Assembly: GCA_900552715.1 (NCBI GenBank)
Contig: USAV01000002.1
Location: forward strand, 1-49,144
Direction: 5' to 3'
Length of the DNA stretch: 49,144 nucleotides
DNA from: an uncultured Veillonella sp.
GTDB taxonomy: Bacteria > Bacillota > Negativicutes > Veillonellales > Veillonellaceae
Positions 9,433 through 18,522 of the stretch are shown here, piece after piece. Both the position numbers and the translations under genes were made by a program. The first letter of the stretch is position 1; the number at the start of each line of letters is the position of its first letter. A model generated the notes under the pieces. It saw only the letters and a program-made list of their open reading frames with translations. It was not told the DNA's origin and did no database searches.

Positions 9433-11741
9433 TACACAAGTGCCTTTGCTAATACTTCATCCATTGTCTTAACTGGCGTAATAATGAGACCTTCTTTTAC
9501 AATGTCAGGCAATTCTGCAATATCCTTTTCATTGCCTTTCGGAATCAATACTTCTTTAATGCCATTAGACAAGGCTGCTAATAACTTTTCTTTTAAACCG
9601 CCGATTGGTAATACACGGCCACGCAATGTAATTTCACCAGTCATGGCAATATCAGAACGAACCTTGCGGTTTGTTAAGATAGATACCATAGCCAATGTCA
9701 TTGTAATACCTGCAGAAGGGCCATCCTTAGGTGTTGCACCTTCAGGCAAGTGAACGTGAATATCGAGTTTCTTATAGAAATCGTCTTCGATTTTTAAGGC
9801 TTTTGCATTGTGGCGAATATAGCTCATGGCAGCTTGACCAGACTCTTGCATAACCTTACCTAAGCTACCAGTTAATGCAAGTTTACCTGTACCATTCATA
9901 GTAGTTGCTTCACATGGCAATACAACGCCACCTACAGAAGTCCACGCTAAACCATTTACATAGCCAATTTGCGGTTTCTTTTCACGCTCTTGGTCAACAA
10001 AGATTGGAGCACCCAAGAATTCGTGAAGATTTTTTGTCGTTACTTTCGGTGCATCTCCACCTTCTTCAACGACTTTATAAGCAATTTTACGACAAATCTT
10101 AGCAATTGTCTTCTCTAAGGTACGAACACCAGCTTCGCGAGTATATTCGGAAATTACTTTTCTCAACACAGCATCAGATAATTTAACCTTGTAATCTTCA
10201 AGGCCATTTTTCTTGATTTGTTTAGGTACTAAATAGCGCTTAGCAATCTCTAACTTCTCTTGTTCCATATAGCTAGATAACTCGATGATTTCCATACGGT
10301 CAAGCAAAGGACCAGGAATATTGGATGCAACGTTAGCCGTTGTAATCCAGAATACTTCAGAGAAATCAAATGGCACTTCAATAAAGTGATCGCTAAATGT
10401 ACTATTTTGTTCTGGATCCAATACCTCCAATAATGCAGAGGATGGATCCCCTTTATAGTCAGATGCTAATTTATCAATTTCATCCAATAAGAATACAGGA
10501 TTCTTAGTGCCTACATTCTTAAGACCTTGAATCATACGACCAGGCAATGCGCCAATATACGTACGACGATGACCGCGAATTTCAGCTTCATCGCGAACAC
10601 CACCTAAGGATGCACGGATGAACTTGCGGTTCATCGCTTTAGCGATAGACGTAGCCAAGGATGTTTTACCAACCCCTGGCGGGCCTACTAAACAAAGAAT
10701 AGAACCACTATTCTTACCAGTTAACTTACGAACAGCTAAGAATTCAAGGATCCGTTTCTTTACCTTTTCAAGGCCATAATGATCCGCTTCAAGCATTGCA
10801 TGAGCTTCCTTGATATCCAAGCGATCCTCAGTTAATTCATTCCAAGGTAACGCCAATACCCAATCTAGGTAATTGCGCAAAATTGTTGCTTCTGGCATCA
10901 ATTGTGGCATGCGGCTATAACGAGAAATTTCTTTATCGATACGTTCATGTACATCTTCGCTAAGGTTAAGTGCTTTTAATTTAACACGTAACTCTTCAGC
11001 TTCTTCCTCTGGATCCCCTTTGTCACCCAATTCATCATGGATAACACGAATTTTTTCGCGTAAGAAATATTCTTTTTGCGCTTTTTCCATAGATTGACGT
11101 ACTTGATTATTAATGGAGTTTTCCAAATCAGAGATTTGTAATTCCATATTCAAAATGCCTACAATCATATTTAAACGACGAGCTACAGATAATTCTTCAA
11201 GTAACTCTTGGCGTTTAGTGTTATTAATAGGCAATAAGAACGCAACTTGATCAGCCAATTCACATGGGTCGCGTAACTCCATTACGCGTGTAACGCCTTC
11301 ATCTGTAACAGATTTAGCCTCTTCAGCCCATTCGCCGAATTTAGACTGAACCAAACGACGATATGCTTCTAGCTCAACATCGTCTTCAAATTCGGAAGCT
11401 ACACGTTCGTAGTCCCCTACATAGTACGGATCCATACTTGTAATATTCATTACGCGAATACGTGTAATGCCCTCTACAAGAACACGTACAATACCACCTG
11501 GTAAGCGTAACATTTGCTTAATTTTTACTAATGTACCCATTTGGGCTAAGTCATGAACAGTTGGCGCATCAACAGCATCATCCTTTTGGCTGACAACTGC
11601 TAAAATGCGATCCTCGTTCATTGCGGCTTCCACCGCTTTAATGGATTTGTCTCGACCGATATCGAGGTGAATCACGATATTCGGATATACAACCATGCCT
11701 CTAAGAGGTACAGTTGGAATCCCAACTTCGAGTAAATTCAT
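9432..11741 (-). CDS. lon: ATP-dependent Lon protease
   Basis: 769 residues, normal for LonA. The N-terminal substrate-binding domain is followed by an AAA+ module with Walker A GPPGVGKT and Walker B FLLDEIDK. The C-terminal protease domain has its catalytic Ser in DGPSAGITM and Lys in GGLKEKLLAA. Lon degrades misfolded and regulatory proteins in the cytoplasm. GGAGG stands 4 nt before the ATG. A terminator separates it from clpX, so lon may have its own promoter in the 65-nt gap or depend on read-through. Confidence 0.97.
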   Translation of the reverse strand: MNLLEVGIPTVPLRGMVVYPNIVIHLDIGRDKSIKAVEAAMNEDRILAVVSQKDDAVDAPTVHDLAQMGTLVKIKQMLRLPGGIVRVLVEGITRIRVMNITSMDPYYVGDYERVASEFEDDVELEAYRRLVQSKFGEWAEEAKSVTDEGVTRVMELRDPCELADQVAFLLPINNTKRQELLEELSVARRLNMIVGILNMELQISDLENSINNQVRQSMEKAQKEYFLREKIRVIHDELGDKGDPEEEAEELRVKLKALNLSEDVHERIDKEISRYSRMPQLMPEATILRNYLDWVLALPWNELTEDRLDIKEAHAMLEADHYGLEKVKKRILEFLAVRKLTGKNSGSILCLVGPPGVGKTSLATSIAKAMNRKFIRASLGGVRDEAEIRGHRRTYIGALPGRMIQGLKNVGTKNPVFLLDEIDKLASDYKGDPSSALLEVLDPEQNSTFSDHFIEVPFDFSEVFWITTANVASNIPGPLLDRMEIIELSSYMEQEKLEIAKRYLVPKQIKKNGLEDYKVKLSDAVLRKVISEYTREAGVRTLEKTIAKICRKIAYKVVEEGGDAPKVTTKNLHEFLGAPIFVDQEREKKPQIGYVNGLAWTSVGGVVLPCEATTMNGTGKLALTGSLGKVMQESGQAAMSYIRHNAKALKIEDDFYKKLDIHVHLPEGATPKDGPSAGITMTLAMVSILTNRKVRSDIAMTGEITLRGRVLPIGGLKEKLLAALSNGIKEVLIPKGNEKDIAELPDIVKEGLIITPVKTMDEVLAKALV

Positions 11742-11768
11742 ACTTCCTCCAGGTATTTATATTATGAA

Positions 11769-11802
11769 AAGAAACTCATTCCTACACAGAAATGAGTTTC
11801 TT
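11769..11802 (-). terminator. Intrinsic terminator between clpX and lon
   Basis: Perfect 12-bp arms AAGAAACTCATT (11769-11780) and AATGAGTTTCTT (11791-11802) begin just 5 nt after the clpX stop codon. On the minus strand the stem ends in a short CTTTTC tract, so termination may be partial. Confidence 0.7.
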
Positions 11803-11806
11803 CGAA

Positions 11807-13060
11807 TTACGATTTCAACTGGATGTCTTGGTCTGCCTCATTTTTGAGTATAGGTTCACCTGTGCTCAACACGGATTCACGATTTACTATGCACTTAGCT
11901 ACTTCCGGCATGGAAGGAACCTCGAACATAACGCGTTTCATCACCTTTTCAATGATAGCACGCAAACCACGAGCACCTGTTTTTCGCTGTAATGCTTCAT
12001 CAGCGATTTCTTCTAATGCATCTTCAGTGAAAGTTAATTCTACACCATCTAGGGATAGAATTTTTTCATATTGTTTTGTTAATGCATTTTTAGGCTTTGT
12101 CAAAATTTGAATTAATGCCTCTCTGTCCAATTGGTCCAATGTTACCATAACAGGCAAACGACCAATGAATTCTGGAATTAAACCAAATTTCAATAAATCT
12201 TCAGGTACAACATCTTTTAGGATAGCTGATACATTGCGTTCTTCTTTGCGTTGTACGTCTGCACCAAAACCAAGGGTTTTCTTAGCGGTACGCTTAGTAA
12301 TAACCTTGTCCATACCATCAAATGCACCACCACAAATAAAGAGAATATTTGTAGTGTCGATTTGAAGCATTTCTTGATTGGGATGCTTTCTGCCACCTTG
12401 AGGTGGAACAGAAGCTACGGTACCTTCTAAGATTTTAAGCAATGCTTGTTGTACACCTTCACCAGACACGTCACGTGTAATGGAAGGGTTCTCAGACTTA
12501 CGAGCAATCTTATCGATTTCATCGATATAGATAATGCCACGTTCAGCCCGAGCTATATCATAATCTGCTGCTTGGATAATTTTAAGCAAGATATTTTCCA
12601 CATCTTCCCCAACATAACCAGCTTCAGTTAAGCTTGTAGCATCTGCAATAGCAAATGGTACTTCTAGCATTTTCGCTAAGGTTTGAGCCAATAGTGTTTT
12701 ACCACTACCAGTAGGACCAATGAATAAAACATTAGCCTTTTGTAATTCTACATCATCAACTACATTATCTGTTTGTAAGCGTTTGTAGTGATTATATACA
12801 GCCACGGCTAAAGAGATTTTAGCATCATCTTGACCAATAACATATTCGTCAAGATGAGCTTTTATTTCTCTCGGCGTTGGCAATTCTTTTAAGTTGAAGT
12901 CATCCGCCTCTACTTCACCTAACTCATCAGCGATAATACGTTCACATACTTCAACGCATTCATCACAAATATATACGTTAGGCCCCGCTACTAATTTGCG
13001 GACTTCTTCGCTTGTGCGTCCACAAAAACTGCAGCGCATAGTGTCTTTATCTTTTGCCAA
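11807..13060 (-). CDS. clpX: ATP-dependent Clp protease, ATP-binding subunit ClpX
   Basis: 417 residues. The N-terminal C4 zinc finger (CSFCGR at 10-15 and CDEC further on) is followed by an AAA+ unfoldase domain with GPTGSGKT, IIYIDEIDKI, and an IGF-type loop (LGFGAD) that docks on ClpP. ClpX unfolds tagged proteins and feeds them to ClpP. The gene begins 12 nt after clpP, the standard clpP-clpX operon. Confidence 0.97.
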   Translation of the reverse strand: MAKDKDTMRCSFCGRTSEEVRKLVAGPNVYICDECVEVCERIIADELGEVEADDFNLKELPTPREIKAHLDEYVIGQDDAKISLAVAVYNHYKRLQTDNVVDDVELQKANVLFIGPTGSGKTLLAQTLAKMLEVPFAIADATSLTEAGYVGEDVENILLKIIQAADYDIARAERGIIYIDEIDKIARKSENPSITRDVSGEGVQQALLKILEGTVASVPPQGGRKHPNQEMLQIDTTNILFICGGAFDGMDKVITKRTAKKTLGFGADVQRKEERNVSAILKDVVPEDLLKFGLIPEFIGRLPVMVTLDQLDREALIQILTKPKNALTKQYEKILSLDGVELTFTEDALEEIADEALQRKTGARGLRAIIEKVMKRVMFEVPSMPEVAKCIVNRESVLSTGEPILKNEADQDIQLKS

Positions 13061-13072
13061 TGGGCGCCTCCA

Positions 13073-13666
13073 TTACTTGCTTTCTACAGGTTCTCTTGTG
13101 AGCACCTCATCGATTAAGCCATATTCAACGGCATCCTGAGCACTCATGAAGTTATCGCGATCTGTATCGCGAGCTACAACCTCAATATCTTGTCCACTGC
13201 GAGAAGCTAAGATACCATTTAATTCTTCACGCATGCGAAGAATCTCACGGGCATGGATTTCAATTTCAGATGCTTGCCCTTGAACACCACCTAGTGGTTG
13301 GTGAATCATAACGCGTGCATGAGGCAACGCATAACGTTTACCTTTGGTGCCTGCTGTTAAAAGCACAGCCCCCATGCTCGCTGCAGAGCCCACACAAATG
13401 GTAGACACATCTGGTTTGATATATTGCATCGTATCATAAATAGCCATGCCGGCAGTTACAACACCGCCGGGGCTATTAATGTACAAATGGATATCCTTAT
13501 CAGGATCCTCTGCTTCTAGGAATAACATTTGCGCAATTACCGCATTTGCTACATTATCATCGATAGGTCCACCTAGGAAGATAATGCGATCCTTTAACAA
13601 GCGAGAGTAAATATCATAGGAACGCTCGCCGCGTTCACTTTGTTCAACTACGATTGGTACATACAT
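13073..13666 (-). CDS. clpP: ATP-dependent Clp protease proteolytic subunit
   Basis: 197 residues, normal length. The catalytic triad is Ser97 (GSAASMGA), His122 (MIHQPLGG) and an Asp near 171 (ARDTDRDNF). The N-terminal MYVPIVVEQ is the usual processed loop. ClpP forms the tetradecameric protease chamber used by ClpX. It lies 36 nt after tig, in the conserved tig-clpP-clpX order, so the three are probably co-transcribed. Confidence 0.97.
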   Translation of the reverse strand: MYVPIVVEQSERGERSYDIYSRLLKDRIIFLGGPIDDNVANAVIAQMLFLEAEDPDKDIHLYINSPGGVVTAGMAIYDTMQYIKPDVSTICVGSAASMGAVLLTAGTKGKRYALPHARVMIHQPLGGVQGQASEIEIHAREILRMREELNGILASRSGQDIEVVARDTDRDNFMSAQDAVEYGLIDEVLTREPVESK

Positions 13667-13702
13667 ATATTCACCTTTTCATGTACCTAGTTGAGCAAAC
13701 TA

Positions 13703-15007
13703 TTATTTAGCCGCTTCAGCGCCTTTTGCATTATCAATAATGAATCGAGCTGCTTTTTTGCGAGCTACAGAGCCTGCCAACATAGCTACACGACCTTCTT
13801 TTGCAATAATATCCCAAACTTCTTTAGGATCTGCCCCAAAGTTTTGAGCCATAATGAAGATTTCACGGTTCATATCATCTGGAGTTACTTCGATGCCTTC
13901 AGCAGTTGCGATAGCATCTAATACTAAATCAGCGCGTACGTTTTCAGCTGCGGAATCTTTGTATTCAGAGCGTAAATCTTCGATAGTTTTGTTGGAGAAT
14001 TTCAAGTAGTCATCAAGTTTCAAGCCACGGCCTTCCATGTTCATAGCCAATTCTTGAATCATTTGTTCTACGCGATCTTCGATCATTACTTCTGGGATTT
14101 CTACAGTTGCATTTTTAACAGCTGTTTGAATCAAGTCAGCATTGTAAGTATCGATTGCACGACGGGAAGCGTCTTCTTCCATTTTTGCGCGAAGATCTTT
14201 TTTCAATTCTTCAATAGTTTCGTAAGAGCTTGCTTCTTTTGCGAACTCATCGTTCAATTCAGGCAACTCTTTACGTTTGATGTCATGGATATGAGTTTTG
14301 AATTCTGCTTCTTTACCAGCAAGTTCTGCTACGAAGTAGTCTTCAGGGAATGTTACTTTTACAGTTACATCATCACCAGCTTTAGCGCCGATCAATTGAT
14401 CTTCGAAGCCAGGAATGAAGCTACCAGAACCGATTTGTAATGGGTAGGATTTACCTTCACCACCATCGAATGGTTTACCGTCAACGGAACCAGCGAAGTC
14501 GATTACTGCGAAGTCGTCTTTTTGAATTGTAGCGCCTTCTTCAGCAACAACCATTTTCGCTTGTTGTTCACGAATGTTGTTCAATTGTTCTTCGATTTGT
14601 TCATCAGTTACTGTAGCGTCTTGTTTTTCTGCTTCTAAGCCTTTGTAATCGCCAAGTTTAACTTCAGGGCGTTTAGTTACAGTAGCTTTGAAAATCAAGT
14701 CTTTACCTTCTTCGAATTGTTCGCGTTCGATTTCTGGTTCAGATACTGGAACGATATCGTTTTCACGAAGTGCAGCACTGTAGTTTTGGCTAGCCAATAC
14801 TTCGAATGCTTCTTCCAAGATAGCTTCTTTGCCGAAGTTCATTTCCAAAATACGGCGAGGCGCATGGCCTTTACGGAAGCCAGGAATGTTTACTTGACCT
14901 GCAATGCGTTTTACAGCTTGTTTAATACCTTTGTCTACTTCTGCTGCAGGTACTTCAATAGTTAACGTTACTACGTGTTGATCAACAGGATTTACAGTTG
15001 CTTTCAT
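13703..15007 (-). CDS. tig: Trigger factor, ribosome-associated chaperone and prolyl isomerase
   Basis: 434 residues with the three-part family layout. The N-terminal ribosome-binding domain has the loop signature PGFRKGHAPRRI at about 42-53. A central FKBP-type isomerase domain (from KDDFAVIDFAG on) and a C-terminal helical chaperone arm follow. It binds nascent chains at the ribosome exit. The ribosome site GAGGAGG stands 11 nt before the ATG. It heads the tig-clpP-clpX group. Confidence 0.97.
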   Translation of the reverse strand: MKATVNPVDQHVVTLTIEVPAAEVDKGIKQAVKRIAGQVNIPGFRKGHAPRRILEMNFGKEAILEEAFEVLASQNYSAALRENDIVPVSEPEIEREQFEEGKDLIFKATVTKRPEVKLGDYKGLEAEKQDATVTDEQIEEQLNNIREQQAKMVVAEEGATIQKDDFAVIDFAGSVDGKPFDGGEGKSYPLQIGSGSFIPGFEDQLIGAKAGDDVTVKVTFPEDYFVAELAGKEAEFKTHIHDIKRKELPELNDEFAKEASSYETIEELKKDLRAKMEEDASRRAIDTYNADLIQTAVKNATVEIPEVMIEDRVEQMIQELAMNMEGRGLKLDDYLKFSNKTIEDLRSEYKDSAAENVRADLVLDAIATAEGIEVTPDDMNREIFIMAQNFGADPKEVWDIIAKEGRVAMLAGSVARKKAARFIIDNAKGAEAAK

Positions 15008-15118
15008 TTAAAATATGTCCTCCTCGAAGGGCAATACGCCCAAATTTCTGTAGTATATTATGCACTCCTAATAATAACATAAATGCAAGGTCAATGCAAT
15101 TCTTCTCAATTTACACTA

Positions 15119-15146
15119 AAAGACCACCCCAAAACGGGTGGTCTTT
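15119..15146 (-). terminator. Intrinsic terminator after the CBS-domain gene
   Basis: Perfect 11-bp arms AAAGACCACCC (15119-15129) and GGGTGGTCTTT (15136-15146) enclose a 6-nt loop and are followed on the minus strand by TTTTAG. It lies 25 nt after the CBS stop codon and upstream of tig. Confidence 0.85.
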
Positions 15147-15170
15147 CTATGTATTACATAATTATGCGAA

Positions 15171-15626
15171 TTAGTTATCTTTAGCAATCAATTTGATGAT
15201 GTCACGGCGAGATAAGATACCAATCAAATGGTAATCCTTATCTACTACAGGAACATTTTTCAAATGTTGATCAAGCATAACAGATACAATTTCTTCTACA
15301 TCTTTATCCGGTGTAGTTGTAATTACTTCTTCAGTCATCAACTCATGAACATGAGACGCTAACAATTTTTTAAATTGAGCATTATATTCGCCAATGCCAT
15401 TGTAATAGATACTAGCGCCTAATACATTTACATAGTGAGGTACATGAGGACGTACTTTTTTGTAAAGCAAATCGCCTTCAGAAATAATACCTAATAATTT
15501 ATTGTTGTCATCCACTACGGAAACAGCTGTTAAATTATATTTTACCAACAAATCAGCTACATCAGAAATTGGCGCATCTTTGCCAACAGTAACAGGGTAT
15601 TTATTCATTACTTCTTGGATTTTCAT
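15171..15626 (-). CDS. Tandem CBS-domain protein
   Basis: 151 residues made almost wholly of two CBS domains (about 1-60 and 85-150) joined by a short linker. The domain motifs VVDDNNKLLGIISEGDLL and VVDKDYHLIGILSRRDII are visible. Free-standing CBS pairs sense adenine nucleotides or similar ligands. No partner domain is attached, and the neighbours do not reveal a target. It is a single-gene unit: an AAGGAGG site in front and a terminator behind. The function is unknown beyond ligand sensing. Confidence 0.85.
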   Translation of the reverse strand: MKIQEVMNKYPVTVGKDAPISDVADLLVKYNLTAVSVVDDNNKLLGIISEGDLLYKKVRPHVPHYVNVLGASIYYNGIGEYNAQFKKLLASHVHELMTEEVITTTPDKDVEEIVSVMLDQHLKNVPVVDKDYHLIGILSRRDIIKLIAKDN

Positions 15627-15731
15627 AGTGAATTCCTCCTTACAAATACATCTTGCTTTATTATACTATTCGACATAGCATAATAAAACTCCTTTTTTAT
15701 AAGAATATTATATAAATAATTTATAAGTCTA

Positions 15732-16211
15732 TTACCAATGATATGGTTCGTTACGATTAATCTTAGAAGCTCTATAAATTTGCTCTACTAGCAATAAGCG
15801 TACCATTTGATGGGTAAAGGTCATTGGGCTAAAGGATAATTTATAATTTACAGATCTACGTAGTTCATCGCTTACCCCAAAAGCACCGCCAACGATGAAC
15901 GCCATATCGCTAACACCATCTACTTCTAATTTTGCTACAGTCTTTGCTAAGTCTTCAGAGGACATTGTCTTACCGTACACATCGAGTAATACTGTATAAG
16001 CACTCTTCGGAACCGCTTTTAATAAACGCTCACCTTCTTCTGCAACGACTTGTTTTCGATCCGCATCACTCGGCTTATCGCCAATTTTACTTTCATTTAA
16101 TTCAGTAATAGTAATACCACCATAAGGCCGCATGCGCTTTACGAATTCCGCAACACCATCCCGCAGATAAGCATCTTTTAACTTTCCGATACAAACTACA
16201 TAAAATCTCAT
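15732..16211 (-). CDS. rlmH: 23S rRNA (pseudouridine1915-N3)-methyltransferase RlmH
   Basis: 159 residues, the standard length of this SPOUT-fold enzyme. It methylates the pseudouridine at 23S rRNA position 1915 on assembled 70S ribosomes. The AdoMet knot residues FIVGGAFGVS and the conserved C-terminus RNEPYHW are clear. It starts 3 nt after the neighbouring metallo-hydrolase stop codon, a frequent pairing in Firmicutes. Confidence 0.96.
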   Translation of the reverse strand: MRFYVVCIGKLKDAYLRDGVAEFVKRMRPYGGITITELNESKIGDKPSDADRKQVVAEEGERLLKAVPKSAYTVLLDVYGKTMSSEDLAKTVAKLEVDGVSDMAFIVGGAFGVSDELRRSVNYKLSFSPMTFTHQMVRLLLVEQIYRASKINRNEPYHW

Positions 16212-16214
16212 TTT

Positions 16215-17021
16215 CTACCTCTTTACAGATTGCATAGACACAATTTCATTAGGCTGACCATGTTGCAATTTCATTTCCGGTCCAATGCGTACGCCACCGT
16301 CTACTAGCATTTTTCCAATCGTTTGAGTTACTAAAACTGCATTATTATTGTTTTCAGAACGATGGGCCAGAATAACTTGCATAAAATCAGGCCGCTTCAT
16401 CATAAGCAAGGCTTGAGCTGCCATTTCGTTGCTTAAATGGCCTTCATCACTGGCCACCCGTTGTTTCAAAAAAGGTTGATACGGTCCAAAGCGCAACATA
16501 TGAGGATCATAATTAGCCTCTAGTACTAGCAACGTACTATCATCCAGTCTATGTAATATATCATCAGAAATGATACCCGTATCGGTCACGACTGTAGCCT
16601 TGTCGTTTCCAGAAAATACATTTATTCCGATTGGATCTGCTGCATCATGACTCACTGCAAAAGGTTCTACAATCAGATTCCCCAATGTTAGACTACCTTT
16701 GGTCAGTTCAATTAATTGATTCTTTGGTACGACGAGCTTATCTTGTATTTCACGCCACGTTCCCTGTTTCGTATACACAGGAATATCAAAGCGTTTCAAC
16801 AGTTGTTGTAGCCCTGCAATATGATCACTATGCTCATGACTGATAAATATGCCCTCTACCTGTGCCATATCGATATGCAATTCTTTTAATCCATTTACGA
16901 TGCGCCGACAGCTAATGCCTACATCGTGCAATATGACGGAGTTTCCTTTTTTTATTACTGTACAATTGCCCTTGCTACCACTAGCAAGGACATGGACCTC
17001 CAACGGTGAGGATTCACTCAT
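16215..17021 (-). CDS. MBL-fold metallo-hydrolase, WalJ/YycJ type
   Basis: 268 residues with the metallo-beta-lactamase metal motif SHEHSDHIAGL at about 60-70, plus the later TDTG and LAHRSENN elements. The family includes WalJ/YycJ, which is implicated in cell-wall or DNA-repair coordination; the exact substrate is not known. A TTG three bases upstream is in frame, but the GGAG site stands 7 nt from the ATG at 17021, so that start is used. It precedes and is tightly linked to rlmH. Confidence 0.85.
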   Translation of the reverse strand: MSESSPLEVHVLASGSKGNCTVIKKGNSVILHDVGISCRRIVNGLKELHIDMAQVEGIFISHEHSDHIAGLQQLLKRFDIPVYTKQGTWREIQDKLVVPKNQLIELTKGSLTLGNLIVEPFAVSHDAADPIGINVFSGNDKATVVTDTGIISDDILHRLDDSTLLVLEANYDPHMLRFGPYQPFLKQRVASDEGHLSNEMAAQALLMMKRPDFMQVILAHRSENNNNAVLVTQTIGKMLVDGGVRIGPEMKLQHGQPNEIVSMQSVKR

Positions 17022-17127
17022 CAAAACACTCCATATACTTAATCATAATTCTTTACATAGTTTTGTGAAAGTCAGTGACTTAGTTATTCGATATAACTAT
17101 TGTATTAAGTTAAATAACCGTAAACTA

Positions 17128-18318
17128 TCATGACTTGCTTTCAGATAAGTCGGTCAAACGCTCTACAAAGTAAGCCATATTAGACTCGATATCCGGACCT
17201 CTACGGAACATATCGCCCCCAACGAGGAACATTGTATCATTACCGTATAACTTAACTAGTTCATTAAGACGAGCATCTGTTACACCACCACCTGGAGCTG
17301 GGCAAGCCGCTTTCATCAATGCCATAGGTTGTTTAATATAATTCGAAATTCTCTTGCATTGCTCCTCTGTGAAAGTAAAACGTCCACCATAGGATACAAA
17401 GATTGGCATATCAGCCCCAAAAATACGAGGCAACAAGCCTAATTGTAGATAATCAGCTATACCAGATGTGCCAGGACTTACAAATCCACCTGAATAAGCG
17501 GGATGATGTATAATGGGCAATCGTAATTTTTCATCACTAGCTAGTTTATGTAGCCAACCAAACCCAACGAGCCCTGAGGCCACCATAAGGGCCGTTGCGC
17601 CAGCTTCCTTAGCAAAATAAGCACGTTCTATTACGTCTGTACCATCGCCAGACACATTAGCTGCATATAAGGTATGTTTGCCGTGTTTATCATTCATTTC
17701 ACGCACTATAGCAGCACATCGCTTTACCCGATCTTTAAATTGAGAGAACGACTGGTTAGAGATACCATGGTCATCCTTAATAACATCTGCCCCACCACGT
17801 GTATAAGCTCCACACATACGAGCTAACTCTTCATTAGGTGTTCCCATAGGTTTTACAACCGCCTGAATCATAGGTCGTGTCGGTGTGTGCACTAAGTCAC
17901 GAATGCCTTGTAAACCAAACTGAGGCCCTGTAAACACATCATAAAGGGTTGGACATAACTCTACATCAACCACCCAAATATGAGGTTGTAAGGACGAGTT
18001 TCCAAAGACAACATTTAAAAATTGTGTCGCTTCTAATGCCGTAGTATCTACAAGATACGAAATACGAGCCACATAGTAACGAGATACATCAATTACAGCA
18101 TTTGGCATAACGCCAACATTAACATATGCAGAACCTTGTTCCATAGGCTCAAGGCTCTCTAACCGACCAGTGATATTTTCTTTAATATACGAATCAGTAA
18201 TAAACTCATAAGGAAACTCTATGGTTTGTTCTACTTGAACAGCCCAAGCAATTGCTTTTGCTTCTTCATATGAACCTGCTTCTATTCGATACGTAACTAT
18301 AAATCGCTCGTCTTTCAT
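17128..18318 (-). CDS. RuBisCO-like protein (form IV)
   Basis: 396 residues, homologous to the RuBisCO large subunit but unlikely to fix CO2. The metal-site motif reads KDDH (181-184) where true RuBisCO has KDDE. The loop-6 lysine is absent: the region reads YGGRFTF (310-316). The phosphate-loop SGG is replaced by PAPGGG. VVKPMG at 154-159 keeps the catalytic-base lysine region, and HHPAYSGG (271-278) matches the histidine motif. Known relatives are enolases or isomerases of methylthioribulose-type sugars, or decarboxylases of branched sugars; none can be chosen here. It lies behind a strong terminator after the purine cluster, with its own AAAGGAG site and a possible promoter. Confidence 0.85.
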   Translation of the reverse strand: MKDERFIVTYRIEAGSYEEAKAIAWAVQVEQTIEFPYEFITDSYIKENITGRLESLEPMEQGSAYVNVGVMPNAVIDVSRYYVARISYLVDTTALEATQFLNVVFGNSSLQPHIWVVDVELCPTLYDVFTGPQFGLQGIRDLVHTPTRPMIQAVVKPMGTPNEELARMCGAYTRGGADVIKDDHGISNQSFSQFKDRVKRCAAIVREMNDKHGKHTLYAANVSGDGTDVIERAYFAKEAGATALMVASGLVGFGWLHKLASDEKLRLPIIHHPAYSGGFVSPGTSGIADYLQLGLLPRIFGADMPIFVSYGGRFTFTEEQCKRISNYIKQPMALMKAACPAPGGGVTDARLNELVKLYGNDTMFLVGGDMFRRGPDIESNMAYFVERLTDLSESKS

Positions 18319-18348
18319 AATGCTTCTCCTTTGTAATAATATTATTTA

Positions 18349-18354
18349 ATTATA
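18349..18354 (-). promoter_or_regulatory. Candidate -10 box for the RuBisCO-like gene
   Basis: A consensus TATAAT on the minus strand lies about 30 nt upstream of the start codon and just after the permease terminator. The matching -35 (TGGAAT at 17 bp) is poor, so this is tentative. A separate promoter is needed if the terminator is efficient. Confidence 0.35.
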
Positions 18355-18382
18355 TACCAAAGTAGTACACGATTCCACACAA

Positions 18383-18418
18383 AAAAGGGCTCACTCTAAA
18401 ACTAGAGTGAGCCCTTTT
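18383..18418 (-). terminator. Strong intrinsic terminator after the first NCS2 permease
   Basis: Perfect 16-bp arms AAAAGGGCTCACTCTA and TAGAGTGAGCCCTTTT with a 4-nt loop run into T6 on the minus strand. It closes the purine cluster and isolates the RuBisCO-like gene. Confidence 0.92.
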
Positions 18419-18522
18419 AAAATCGAAAACATGTATATAGATGTTTTACCTATACAAACAAGGTTTCTATTGTGAAAGACAATACATGTAATCGTATGAG
18501 AATAAACTCGTCTAACTATATA

